DNA from: Desulfopila sp. IMCC35006
GTDB lineage: Bacteria; Desulfobacterota; Desulfobulbia; Desulfobulbales; Desulfocapsaceae
Length of the DNA stretch: 64,000 nt
Assembly: GCF_005116645.1 (NCBI RefSeq)
Contig: NZ_SWCM01000008.1
Coordinates: forward strand, 124,001 to 188,000
Direction of reading: 5' to 3'
Both the position numbers and the translations under genes were made by a program. Below the pieces are notes generated by a model. The model did no database searches. It had not been told where the DNA came from and saw only the letters and a program-made list of their open reading frames with translations. Below, piece by piece: positions 9,664-19,525 of this stretch. The number at the start of each line of letters is the position of its first letter. Position 1 is the stretch's first letter.

Positions 9664-10384
9664 TTTTCTTGTGTTTCAGCTCTATGGCCCCATGGCGGCC
9701 TGGGGGGATATTGCCGTCGGGGAATATCGGCCCAGTTTTGCCCATCCATCCAAATCTGCAATTGTCGGGCTTTTGGCTGCCGCTCTCGGCATCCGTCGGG
9801 ATGAAGAAGATCGACATATAAAACTGGCAAACAGTTGTTTGTTTGCCGTGCGCGTGGATTCTATAGGCCTGCTCCTCAGGGACTACCACACCACGCAGGT
9901 CCCCTCGGCAAAGCGCGGTGTAACCCATTATACTCGCAGATCTGAACTTGCAGGAAACGACCAAAACACAATACTTTCAAGTCGGGACTATCGTTGCGAT
10001 GCTGCCTATACAATAGTGATCTGCATGGTTGAAGATTCGCTGCACTCTATCGCAGAATTGGCGACTGCACTGCAAAAACCCGTTTTCACCCTTTATCTTG
10101 GCCGGAAATCTTGTCCCCTAGCCTTACCCATTCACCCTCTCATTATTCAAGCGACAAGTCTCCACGAGGCATTGTCAGGTATTGAGAACGTGGCTTTACG
10201 GGAAATCACGGCCAAGAGTCCGGTTCTCATCTATTGGGAAGATGGTTTGGAGGGTGGAATTGCACAAAGTCAAACAATAGTTAGACGCGATGCTCTTCGC
10301 TCCCGGAAGCGATGGCAATTTAACGAACGTAAGGAGAATTGCGGATTTTTTCACAAGGAGGACGCTTCATGTACTTCAGCCTGA
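9656..10384 (+). CDS. cas5e: Cascade subunit Cas5e (CasD)
   Basis: A 242-residue RAMP protein that caps the 5' handle of crRNA and links it to Cas8e. The start LVFQLYGPMAAWGD and HPSKSAIVGLLAAALGI are the classic Cas5 N-terminal motifs. The VPSAKRGVTHYTRRSEL and SSRDYRCDAAYTI stretches are typical of type I-E. It begins inside the end of cas7e and its last 16 nt overlap the start of cas6e, which suggests strong translational coupling. Confidence 0.92.
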   Translation: MHDFLVFQLYGPMAAWGDIAVGEYRPSFAHPSKSAIVGLLAAALGIRRDEEDRHIKLANSCLFAVRVDSIGLLLRDYHTTQVPSAKRGVTHYTRRSELAGNDQNTILSSRDYRCDAAYTIVICMVEDSLHSIAELATALQKPVFTLYLGRKSCPLALPIHPLIIQATSLHEALSGIENVALREITAKSPVLIYWEDGLEGGIAQSQTIVRRDALRSRKRWQFNERKENCGFFHKEDASCTSA

Positions 10385-11049
10385 TTCGTTTACGCCGGGA
10401 TATTCAACCGCGTGACCTAGCCGTGATGACCAAGGGCGATGCATATCAGATTCATAAACTCGTTTGGAACCTTTTTCCCGATCAGCCTGATCAACCGCGG
10501 GACTTCCTTTATCGCCACGAATCGGTGAGCGGGTGGCCAACATTTTATACCGTCTCAGAGCGTGAACCCCAAGATCCTGGCGGTATGTGGGATGTGGTAC
10601 CCAAAAAATACCGTCCAAAGCTGGAACTAGGGCATAGGCTGAGCTTCACTCTTTGTGTAAATCCAATTCGGTCCAAACGGGATGTCGATGGCCGACAGCA
10701 CCGGCACGATGTGATCATGGATGCAAAACGAATACAAAAAGACCGCGGTGAGTCAATACTACTTCCTGATATTGTGCAGGAACATGGGAGCCGATGGCTC
10801 ATGGAGCGTGCTGATGCCAACGGTTTTCTTGTTCAGCAAGAGCATCTTCGCGTTGATGGTTATCGTCAACATAAATTCTTCAAAGGAAAAGGGTGCCGAC
10901 CTATTTCCTTCAGCACCGTGGAAATGAACGGTATGTTAACTGTTACAGATCCAGAACTCTTCACCAAATGTCTTTTTACTGGAATCGGCCCAGCTAAAGG
11001 CTTTGGTTGCGGCCTCTTATTGATACGGCGAGTACGAAAGAGGCCGTAA
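10369..11049 (+). CDS. cas6e: CRISPR RNA endoribonuclease Cas6e (CasE)
   Basis: A 226-residue RAMP endoribonuclease that cuts the pre-crRNA at each repeat hairpin and stays bound to the 3' handle. The start MYFSLIRLRR and the YQIHKLVWNLFPD block align with E. coli CasE, placing the catalytic histidine at H29 (with Tyr26 nearby). The Gly-rich loop GIGPAKGFGCGLL is near the C-terminus. ATG 10369 has AAGGAGGA just upstream and matches the family start, so the 10-residue upstream extension is excluded. The stop TAA overlaps the ATG of the BRO remnant. Confidence 0.93.
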   Translation: MYFSLIRLRRDIQPRDLAVMTKGDAYQIHKLVWNLFPDQPDQPRDFLYRHESVSGWPTFYTVSEREPQDPGGMWDVVPKKYRPKLELGHRLSFTLCVNPIRSKRDVDGRQHRHDVIMDAKRIQKDRGESILLPDIVQEHGSRWLMERADANGFLVQQEHLRVDGYRQHKFFKGKGCRPISFSTVEMNGMLTVTDPELFTKCLFTGIGPAKGFGCGLLLIRRVRKRP

Positions 11050-11384
11050 TGGAATCAAAACTCGTAGTCTTCAAGGACAAACAAATCAGACGAACACTGC
11101 ACAACAACGAGAGGTGGTTCGTCATCCTTGATGTGGTCGCCGCTCTGACAGATTCCATCGACCCTGTCGGATACTTCAAAGATATACGCCGTCGTGACAA
11201 GGAATTAGTCAAAGGGTGGGGGGAATTTGCCACCCACCCCCTTTTCAATCGGTGGGCGAATTGCCGGTGAAACTCAAGAAAAACTGGAAGATGAAGCGGG
11301 CACGAAGGTAACGTCGGCCCAAAATTACCTGACGGAACCGGAAAACCGCAAATGGTTGAAAACTCCAAAAGAGGAGAACAAAAC

Positions 11385-11388
<4 letters not shown>
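11049..11388 (+). pseudogene. BRO-N (phage antirepressor-like) gene remnant inside the cas operon
   Basis: ATG 11049 overlaps the cas6e stop and opens a frame to 11270 that begins like a BRO-N protein (LVVFKDKQIRRT...RWFVILDVVAALTDS, then RRRDKELVKGW). The frame then breaks. From about 11245, one frame over, the sequence resumes with the typical C-terminal block of the same family (IGGRIAGETQEKL, then a SAQNYL motif) and stops at 11388, overlapping the cas1 ATG. About 200 central residues are missing, so an internal deletion plus a frameshift has destroyed the gene. BRO-N proteins are phage or toxin-system-associated DNA-binding proteins. The family call is from recalled consensus. Confidence 0.75.
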
Positions 11389-12585
<1,197 letters not shown>

Positions 12586-12659
12586 AACAGTACCGTATAT
12601 TTTACGGTAACCTTGACTGATCTTTGAAAATCTAATAGTTTCAATTGGTTTCAATTAGT
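12586..12659 (+). promoter_or_regulatory. CRISPR leader
   Basis: A short AT-rich stretch between the cas2 stop and the first repeat. It contains a 7-bp inverted repeat (TACCGTA-TATTT-TACGGTA, 12591-12609) and a tandem 9-mer GTTTCAATT at 12638-12646 and 12648-12656, directly before repeat 1. The leader side is assigned here because repeats are perfect at this end and degenerate at the far end. No exact IHF consensus was found by eye. Confidence 0.7.
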
Positions 12660-14702
12660 CTGTTCCCCGCACCCGCGGGGATGAACCGGACGGTAATTTC
12701 CAGTGCTAGAATTAACACCCCTGTTCCCCGCACCCGCGGGGATGAACCGTGTATCCGGTAGATCCTAATTGCACGACGACCCTGTTCCCCGCACCCGCGG
12801 GGATGAACCGAGAGTGGTCAGGAACCTGCTGCGGTGAGTGGCCTGTTCCCCGCACCCGCGGGGATGAACCGAAGAACGGATCAGCAGGAGTGAATAGAAA
12901 CCCCTGTTCCCCGCACCCGCGGGGATGAACCGGCCACCAACGCAATGGATCTCATTAAGAAGAACTGTTCCCCGCACCCGCGGGGATGAACCGAGCAGGA
13001 TATCCAGATTGGATTCTGTTTAAACCTGTTCCCCGCACCCGCGGGGATGAACCGTCAATCCTTCAGCGCGTCCTTCATCCGCTCCCCTGTTCCCCGCACC
13101 CGCGGGGATGAACCGGCCATCTGCCAGAAGCCGAACCCGACATTGCACTGTTCCCCGCACCCGCGGGGATGAACCGTCAGGGATAACCGAAGTAACAGCG
13201 CCTGACGGCTGTTCCCCGCACCCGCGGGGATGAACCGATAATGGGAAGGGCTGATGTTGATAAAGATTGCTGTTCCCCGCACCCGCGGGGATGAACCGGA
13301 AACTCAAGCTGCCACATCCCAAATGACACACTGTTCCCCGCACCCGCGGGGATGAACCGTTCAGCGGTTATTACGTGCCGACCACGCTTACCCTGTTCCC
13401 CGCACCCGCGGGGATGAACCGGCACCTGATGATAGAACTTTACAAATTGAGAACTGTTCCCCGCACCCGCGGGGATGAACCGCCAGTTAAATAAAGAGCA
13501 GGGGGCAATCTTGACTGTTCCCCGCACCCGCGGGGATGAACCGAAAAGCCTCTTTTCCTATAGTGTCCATCTTCTCTGTTCCCCGCACCCGCGGGGATGA
13601 ACCGGCCGCGCTCAAGAAAACAGGGTTTACGGTGCACTGTTCCCCGCACCCGCGGGGATGAACCGTGCCACAAACTAGACCCGACGCAGGATCTTTGCTG
13701 TTCCCCGCACCCGCGGGGATGAACCGCTCAGACAATAGTTTTCGGTATTTTATAAACCCTGTTCCCCGCACCCGCGGGGATGAACCGGCGGCTCGATTAG
13801 CCCTGGCTCTTGGTCAGCGCTGTTCCCCGCACCCGCGGGGATGAACCGTAGTACCAGGCAACGGTACTACATAAAATGGACTGTTCCCCGCACCCGCGGG
13901 GATGAACCGATCACACCAGGCCGTAAGGGCTGCATTGTCGGCTGTTCCCCGCACCCGCGGGGATGAACCGTGAAGTTGGGCAGACTTCACCTTTAATCCA
14001 CTCTGTTCCCCGCACCCGCGGGGATGAACCGGAAACTTGACGCGGATATCTCCACCTGGCCGGCTGTTCCCCGCACCCGCGGGGATGAACCGAGCAGGTA
14101 TTGCAGACTATAATGATGCTCAGACTGTTCCCCGCACCCGCGGGGATGAACCTGCCGCGAGTATCCACGACCGCTTGATAATTACCTGTTCCCCGCACCC
14201 GCGGGGATGAACCGAATGATCAACACAGCAAAAATTGATTGCTTCTCTGTTCCCCGCACCCGCGGGGATGAACCGCCTTGATTGCCAAAACGTGGCCCGG
14301 CTTTGTACTGTTCCCCGCACCCGCGGGGATGAACCGATCGCCTACTTCCAGTTCACCAAGACCATTGTCTGTTCCCCGCACCCGCGGGGATGAACCGATC
14401 CCTCCAGGAACTCCCATGAACGGCGATGTCTGTTCCCCGCACCCGCGGGGATGAACCGTATCAATCTGTTTCTTCCGTGCGCCCGATAAACTGTTCCCCG
14501 CACCCGCGGGGATGAACCGCAACCGCCAGACCCGGTGATGGTCGTACTTGCCTGTTCCCCGCACCCGCGGGGATGAACCGATCGCATTGATATGTGGTCC
14601 GTCCGGAGTCATCTGTTCCCCGCACCTGCGGGGATGAACCGACTATTTTATCATTTCCTTCCTGCTGTTTCATCTGTTCCCCGGACCCGCGGAGATGAAC
14701 CG
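12660..14702 (+). CRISPR. Type I-E CRISPR array, 34 repeats and 33 spacers
   Basis: A 29-nt repeat (starts CTGTTCCCCGC, ends GGGGATGAACCG; internal palindrome CCCCGC/GCGGGG) recurs with a 61-nt period. All spacers are 32 nt except the twelfth (13360-13392), which is 33 nt. Repeat 25 (14125-14153) ends in T instead of G. Repeat 33 has one change and the last repeat, starting at 14674, has two, marking the trailer end. Transcription is therefore left to right, in line with cas2 and the leader. Spacer targets cannot be read from the window. Reading frames inside the array are artefacts of the repeat. Confidence 0.98.
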
Positions 14703-14779
14703 CCGGACTTAGTGGATCGGCGAAAAGGGGATTCCCGAAATCTGAAATAGCTTGCATGTCCAAGGAGGTATTGAGGGAG

Positions 14780-15055
14780 ATGATTATTTTTGGGGTGAAG
14801 GGTGAAGAAACAAAGTTCAATTCCCACATGGTTTCAGAAGATAATCAAGACGGTGAATGCCTTGTACTAGATCCCAAGATGGTATTTAAAGTAATACCAG
14901 TGCAATATAGTGATCCACCTCGCACAGATATTGCGATACTGGAAGTTGTTGGGGAAAAGATCAAGGCAGCTTCTGACGGGGCGTTTGTTTTTGCGACCGA
15001 TGATCTTGTTGAACTGGTCAAAAAACCTGTAAGAAATTCGAATAAAGCTAAATGA
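14780..15055 (+). CDS. Small hypothetical protein downstream of the CRISPR array
   Basis: A 91-residue soluble protein (starts MIIFGVKGEET) that I do not recognise. An AAGGAGG at 14762-14768 and a GGGAG just before the ATG support this start; an in-frame ATG at 14756 lies ahead of the RBS. It begins 77 bp after the last repeat. The frame continues as open sequence after the TGA to 15289, but that part does not look like a protein extension. No domain, membrane segment or metal motif is visible, so its link to CRISPR function is unknown. Confidence 0.5.
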   Translation: MIIFGVKGEETKFNSHMVSEDNQDGECLVLDPKMVFKVIPVQYSDPPRTDIAILEVVGEKIKAASDGAFVFATDDLVELVKKPVRNSNKAK

Positions 15056-15285
15056 GTACTTGGTACCACGAAACGACTTGCCGATGCGAGAGGAGGTTCC
15101 CTTGCTGGTGCTGTTGGGCGTTTGGCCATGAATGTCGATGGCACCAAAAAGATATTTTGTTTCTGGAAACAGAATAGGTGGGCTGAAAATTTTAGGTGTA
15201 TTCGAAGTCCGGTGCGGGAAAATCCTGTATCAGCATTTTTATTTCAATCAAGAAAAAAGTTGTACAGGGGTTGTACAAACTACCC

Positions 15286-15325
15286 ATAAAAAGAAAAAGG
15301 GGTTAAGTCGTTTTGACTTAACCCC
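15286..15325 (-). terminator. Intrinsic terminator of tRNA-Arg
   Basis: A perfect 11-bp stem (GGGGTTAAGTC at 15299-15309, GACTTAACCCC at 15315-15325) with a 5-nt loop. On the minus strand it is followed by TTTTTCTTTTT, the classic Rho-independent layout, 10 nt after the tRNA 3' end. Confidence 0.85.
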
Positions 15326-15335
15326 CTGAAATTTC

Positions 15336-15412
15336 TGGTACACCCGGCAGGATTCGAACCTGCGACACCCGGATTCGAAGTCCGGTGCTCTATCCAGCTG
15401 AGCTACGGGTGC
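15336..15412 (-). tRNA. tRNA-Arg (anticodon UCG)
   Basis: Read on the minus strand, a complete 77-nt cloverleaf: acceptor GCACCCG pairing with CGGGTGT, a D arm, an anticodon stem CCGGA/TCCGG with loop CTTCGAA giving anticodon TCG (reads CGA), a T arm GGTTCGAATCC and an encoded CCA. It marks the edge between the CRISPR island and housekeeping genes. Confidence 0.96.
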
Positions 15413-15517
15413 TGATATGCAAGCAAAGATGGATACCATGTTCGCGGATCGAGGTCAATGGTTATGTAGATGGAGAAGCGATTTCCGTGCTGGCAGATGA
15501 CCAGGCGTGCTCTTCCA

Positions 15518-16690
15518 TCATTTCTTTTCCGGTACCCTGCAGCCAATTAATCTGGCTTCTTTGAGGAAAAAATCATCGGTCATGCCGGCAATGAAATCAC
15601 GGACTTTTTCTTCTGAGCTGTAGTGCTGCAAATAATGGGGACTGATATCGGTCATCAGATCAACATCGCCGCACAGGTTTCCGGTCGAACCATCCAGGCA
15701 GGCCAGATAATGGTCAAAAAGTCTCCGGTAGCAGTCATGGACCAGTGGATTTTGCTGCTTGGTTGACGGCGCCAGGTAGATTCGTTCATAGTTGAATGCC
15801 TTGAGTTCTTGCAGGGTTGCGGCAACCTCTTCACTGAATCCGATAGAGGAACTTTCTGCGGTATCGCCAAGATGGCTATGCGTGATCAGGTCGGTCACCA
15901 GGGTATAGACGATAGTGCCGTTGGTGTTGCCCAGAATTGTCCTGCATTTTTCCGGCAGGTCTTCCCGCCTGATGAGTCCTAAAATAATGGCATCTTCCAT
16001 ATCCCTGCCGATATAGGCGATCGTATCCGCCAGTCGTACCACGCAACCTTCCAGCGTAGCCGGCATGGTGGCACGTTCAGGATACTGCGATTTATCTTCC
16101 AGTTTCTGGTCGAATTCGGCAAATGTCGCCATCGGTTCAGGGTGGAGATTTCTCGAATGCACCTCTCCATCATGACAGAGAATGCCGTTTAATACCTGGA
16201 GGGTGAGATTCCAGCCTCTGCCTTTTCGTTCGAGTCTGTCGAGCAGCCGGACCGACTGGATATTGTGCTGGAAAGGCGGCAGACCGTGTTCAAGACAGAG
16301 GTCGGATAAAAATTTTTCGCCATCGTGGCCAAATGGCGGGTGTCCGACATCATGGCCGAGTGAAATAGCTTCAATGAGGTCTTCGTTCAAGCGCAGAAAG
16401 CGACCGATTGTCCTGGCGATACGGGCAACCAGCTGGACATGGAGTACCCGGTGGGTGATATGATCGTTTGCCACCAGGGAAAAAACCTGGGTTTTGTCAA
16501 TATATCTGCTGTAGGCTCGGGAATAAAGAATCCGGTCCGCATCAAGGGCAAAGTGCTGCCGATACGCGGCAGTCTCTTCGGGGAATCGTCGTCGTCCTTC
16601 CGGGGACTTTGTCGCCACGGAAGCCAGGCGTTGTGCTTCCTCGCGATCCAGTCGTGCAAGTTCGTTTAAAAGAGGCTTGGTATTCTTCAT
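15518..16690 (-). CDS. dgt: Deoxyguanosinetriphosphate triphosphohydrolase-like protein
   Basis: A 390-residue HD-domain hydrolase that cleaves dNTPs to deoxynucleosides and triphosphate, shaping the dNTP pool. The start region (RRRFPEETAAYR...RAYSRYIDKTQVF) is typical of the dGTPase family. HD metal ligands are visible at H80 (HITHR) and H113-D114 (GHDVGHPPFGHDGEKFL), with a later D in LADTIAYIGRDMEDA. The length fits the short dGTPase-like class. It is transcribed divergently from the small selenoprotein gene. Confidence 0.9.
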   Translation of the reverse strand: MKNTKPLLNELARLDREEAQRLASVATKSPEGRRRFPEETAAYRQHFALDADRILYSRAYSRYIDKTQVFSLVANDHITHRVLHVQLVARIARTIGRFLRLNEDLIEAISLGHDVGHPPFGHDGEKFLSDLCLEHGLPPFQHNIQSVRLLDRLERKGRGWNLTLQVLNGILCHDGEVHSRNLHPEPMATFAEFDQKLEDKSQYPERATMPATLEGCVVRLADTIAYIGRDMEDAIILGLIRREDLPEKCRTILGNTNGTIVYTLVTDLITHSHLGDTAESSSIGFSEEVAATLQELKAFNYERIYLAPSTKQQNPLVHDCYRRLFDHYLACLDGSTGNLCGDVDLMTDISPHYLQHYSSEEKVRDFIAGMTDDFFLKEARLIGCRVPEKK

Positions 16691-16817
16691 CTGGTCGGTT
16701 ATTTATTTCGGCACATATTGATATCGTCATAAAAAATGGCTACACTCAGGGCGACAATTGCTCTATACATGTTTGCCGGCCTGAAGATTTAAAAAGATGT
16801 CAAAAAAGGAATAAGAC

Positions 16818-17045
16818 ATGCGGGTATCCATTGAATACTGTTCAAGGTGAAACTATCAGCCACGTGCCTCCAGTCTGGGGGATGAGCTGAAAGATGCCTT
16901 TGGTGCGGAAGTGACATTGTTGTCTTCCTCGGGAGGGGTGTTCGAGGTGAAGGTTGATGACACGTTGATTTTTTCTAAAAAAAGTTTGCAGCGTTTTCCT
17001 GAAGAAGGGGAGATAACTCTGTTGTTGCAGGCCGGTCGTCGTTGA
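16818..17045 (+). CDS. Rdx/SelW-like selenoprotein with in-frame TGA (Sec)
   Basis: A 75-codon gene reading MRVSIEYCSRU, with TGA at 16848-16850 as Sec11. It continues NYQPRASSLGDELKDAF, then GGVFEVKVDDTLIFSKK and LQRFPEEGE. This is the Rdx family (thioredoxin-like, CxxU redox site, as in SelW/SelH/SelT), in which Cys homologues read YCxxC. Family conservation continues past the TGA, so readthrough is needed. The following RNA can form a bacterial SECIS-like hairpin: CCTCC (16867-16871), loop AGTCT, GGGGG (16877-16881), with the GU-containing loop 21 nt after the TGA. AAGGA lies 7 nt before the ATG. Standard gene finders would miss it. Role: probably thiol redox, partner unknown. Confidence 0.85.
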
Positions 17046-17069
17046 CATCTTTCACCGCTGTCAGCATAT

Positions 17070-17573
17070 TCAGCTGGACTTAGGTGCATCAAGGCAGTGA
17101 GAAATGCAGCGTTCGCAGTTATTGTCTTGTTTTCCCCGTTCGCAGAAATCGGCAAAACCTTTGATCAACTCGTCCCCGCCTCTGGGGCAGACTTGCATGA
17201 ATTCGGTAAAACTGATCATCCGGGCAATAATTTCCGGCGGCGCAGCATGTTCGATCTTGCAGGCGCCTTCTTCGGCAAGCGAATCTTCAATGGTCAGCAC
17301 CTCGATAAAGAAACGTTTCAGGGCCTCATGGCGAAAAATCACATCTTCGGCGACGAGTTTTCCTTCATCGGTCAGGGTGATGGCCTCATAGGGCGAATAA
17401 TTGATCAAATCCTTTTTGGACAGGGCCCGCAGCGCTTCGGTAACGGAGGCACGACTGACCCCCAGGCGTGCGGCAATCTCTTTACTCCTGGCGACGAGTT
17501 TTTCTTCGATTATGTGATAAATTGCCTCGATGTAATCTTCGAGGCTCGCGCTGAGGTCCGTTTTTTCTTTCAT
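17070..17573 (-). CDS. DtxR/MntR-family metal-dependent regulator
   Basis: A 167-residue regulator. The N-terminal winged HTH (SASLEDYIEAIYHI, SKEIAARLGVSRASVTEALRAL, SPYEAITLTDEG) and the dimerisation region with metal ligands (FRHEALKRFFIEVL, ACKIEHAAPPEI) are typical of DtxR/MntR/IdeR proteins, which repress metal-uptake genes when loaded with Fe or Mn. An added C-terminal tail is Cys-rich (CPRGGDELIKGF, then CERGKQDNNCERC), which could bind a cluster or metal. There is no SH3-like third domain. It converges with the selenoprotein gene and diverges from recN. Confidence 0.85.
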   Translation of the reverse strand: MKEKTDLSASLEDYIEAIYHIIEEKLVARSKEIAARLGVSRASVTEALRALSKKDLINYSPYEAITLTDEGKLVAEDVIFRHEALKRFFIEVLTIEDSLAEEGACKIEHAAPPEIIARMISFTEFMQVCPRGGDELIKGFADFCERGKQDNNCERCISHCLDAPKSS

Positions 17574-17836
17574 ATTCGATCGTTGTCGTTTAATGGGGAG
17601 TAAGAAAGCGCCTGTCGAACAGGCGGCTACAGACTCTCTGGAGTAAGGTGTTCGCCCCGGTAAGTGGGATATAGGCCGGGCAAGTGCCTTGGTAGTATAT
17701 TCAAGCTGAAACTATTGATACTACTTCAGAGTTTGTTTTTTTTATGACAGACTTTGTATACTAAGGAAATAAACTACTGTCCTTTTCCAGCAGAGTCAAG
17801 AAAGGACTTCTCTTGTAAGGATGTTAACAGGACCCG

Positions 17837-19525
17837 ATGCTTTGTGAATTACGCGTAAAAAATTTGGCTTTGATTGAATCTCTTGAGCTGGAGTTCGACC
17901 AGCTCGAATCCGGTGGACTGGTAGTTATGACCGGGGAGACCGGAGCGGGCAAGTCGATCATGATGCGGGCCATTCATCTGCTTTCGGGAGGCCGGGCGTC
18001 AACAGACTGGATCCGCAGTGGTGCCGAGAGCTGTGAAGTGGAGGCGCTGTTTGAGATTAATCCCCGGCATCATCAGCTGTTGCGGAAGCTGGAGGAAGGT
18101 GGTTTCGGCCACGAACCTTCGCTCGTTATAAAACGGCTGGTGAGTGACTCCGGACGGAGTAGATTCTATGTCAACGGCTCTCTGGCAACCGCCAGGATTG
18201 TCTCTGAATTGACCACTGAATTATTGAGTGTCGCCAGTCAACACGATCACCAGCAATTGCTGCAGCCAGCCCTCCATCTCGACTATCTGGATACCCTCGG
18301 GGATCTCTGGCCGGATCGACTGCAGCTTGGGGCAATCCATAAAAAGTGGCAGGACAAATTAAAAGCGTTGAACGATATCAGGCAGCAGGAGCAGGAAAAG
18401 GAGCAGAGGCAGGATTTTCTCAGATTCCAGCTGGGAGAAATCAATGAAGCTGCTCTGCAGCCGGGGGAAGATGACGTCCTGCTTGCCGAAAAGAAAAGGC
18501 TGAAAAATGCCCAGGCGCTGATCAATCTCAGTCAGGCGACGCATCATCTCCTCTCCCATGAGCTGATGGACAACCTGGTCACCCTGCGGCAGAACCTGGC
18601 CCAGTTGGCGGCAATCGATCCAGGCGTGGCAAAACTTTCCGAAGATATCAGCGGGTATACCTTTCTGGCTGAAGATTATGTCAACGAACTGAAAGAATAT
18701 CGGGATTCGCTGGAACATGATCCTTATCGTCTGGAACAGGTGGCCGAGCGACTCGATCTTATCCAGCAACTGAAACGAAAATACGGAGTGTCAGTGGAAA
18801 GTATTCTCGAATTTGCCGTTCAGGGAGAGCTTGAACTGCAGCATCTTGACAATATGGACAAGGAAATTGCCGCGCTTGACAAAGAGTTGACGGCGATTGA
18901 GCGCGAGATGTGCGAGAAGGCCAGGCTCCTGTCGGAAAAACGGAAGATGACGGCAGCAACTCTCGAGACCGCGATGATGGCCGAGTTGTCGTCGCTCTCC
19001 TTTAATCAGGCCGGTTTCCAGATGGTCTGGAAAGAGGTGGAGCAGCTGCCATCGACAATGAAGCCCAGTGGCTGGGAAAGGGGGGAATTCTTTTTTTCCG
19101 CCAACCCGGGTGAGCCGGCAAAGCCCTTGGCCAAGATTGCCTCCGGAGGGGAGTTGTCGCGGCTGATGCTGGCCATGAAGTGTCTTCTGGCGAGAAAAGA
19201 TATGGTGGAAACGGTTATTTTCGATGAGGTCGATGCCGGTATAGGCGGCGAAGCGGCTGAGGCGGTGGCGAGAAAAATTCAGGAATTGTCGGCCCACCAT
19301 CAGGTTTTCTGTATCACCCATCTGCCGCAGATTGCCGCCCGTGGAACCCTGCACTTTCAGGTATCGAAAACCGTCGGCGGGGGGCGGACGCAGTCGGCAG
19401 TCATACGTTTGTCTGCGGAATCGAGAGTGCGGGAAATAGTCAGGATGCTGGCCGGAGATTCCGCAACCGAGCAGACTCAGGCCTGGGCGAAAGACCTGCT
19501 GATGAAAGGTGGTGCCTGCGCATGA
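17837..19525 (+). CDS. recN: DNA repair protein RecN
   Basis: A 562-residue SMC-like ATPase for double-strand break repair. Walker A GETGAGKS is at 33-40, a coiled-coil middle spans about 160-350, the signature SGGELSR is at 436-442 and Walker B IFDEVDAGIGG has D463-E464. The length is normal. The stop overlaps the next ATG by 4 nt (ATGA). A possible -10 (TATACT, near 17757) lies upstream; no LexA box was recognised by eye. Confidence 0.95.
   Translation: MLCELRVKNLALIESLELEFDQLESGGLVVMTGETGAGKSIMMRAIHLLSGGRASTDWIRSGAESCEVEALFEINPRHHQLLRKLEEGGFGHEPSLVIKRLVSDSGRSRFYVNGSLATARIVSELTTELLSVASQHDHQQLLQPALHLDYLDTLGDLWPDRLQLGAIHKKWQDKLKALNDIRQQEQEKEQRQDFLRFQLGEINEAALQPGEDDVLLAEKKRLKNAQALINLSQATHHLLSHELMDNLVTLRQNLAQLAAIDPGVAKLSEDISGYTFLAEDYVNELKEYRDSLEHDPYRLEQVAERLDLIQQLKRKYGVSVESILEFAVQGELELQHLDNMDKEIAALDKELTAIEREMCEKARLLSEKRKMTAATLETAMMAELSSLSFNQAGFQMVWKEVEQLPSTMKPSGWERGEFFFSANPGEPAKPLAKIASGGELSRLMLAMKCLLARKDMVETVIFDEVDAGIGGEAAEAVARKIQELSAHHQVFCITHLPQIAARGTLHFQVSKTVGGGRTQSAVIRLSAESRVREIVRMLAGDSATEQTQAWAKDLLMKGGACA

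Noticed and set aside
9371-9964. 197-codon minus-strand frame opposite cas7e/cas5e
   Set aside because: Shadow of two clear cas genes on the other strand.
12712-14612. Several minus-strand frames with HPRGCGEQ and FIPAGAGN repeats
   Set aside because: They are translations of the CRISPR repeat and have no coding features.
15056-15289. Open frame continuing after the TGA of the small post-array gene, and an overlapping Cys-rich 41-codon frame starting at the ATGA
   Set aside because: Could suggest readthrough or a tiny Cys-rich protein, but there is no CxxU context, no SECIS-like hairpin and no recognisable family.
15336-15412. tRNA-Arg as the integration site of the CRISPR island
   Set aside because: Plausible by position, but no repeat of the tRNA 3' end was found to the left within the window, so no attachment site can be claimed.
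17574-17836. LexA box upstream of recN
   Set aside because: I looked for one because recN is often SOS-controlled, but no convincing palindrome was seen.
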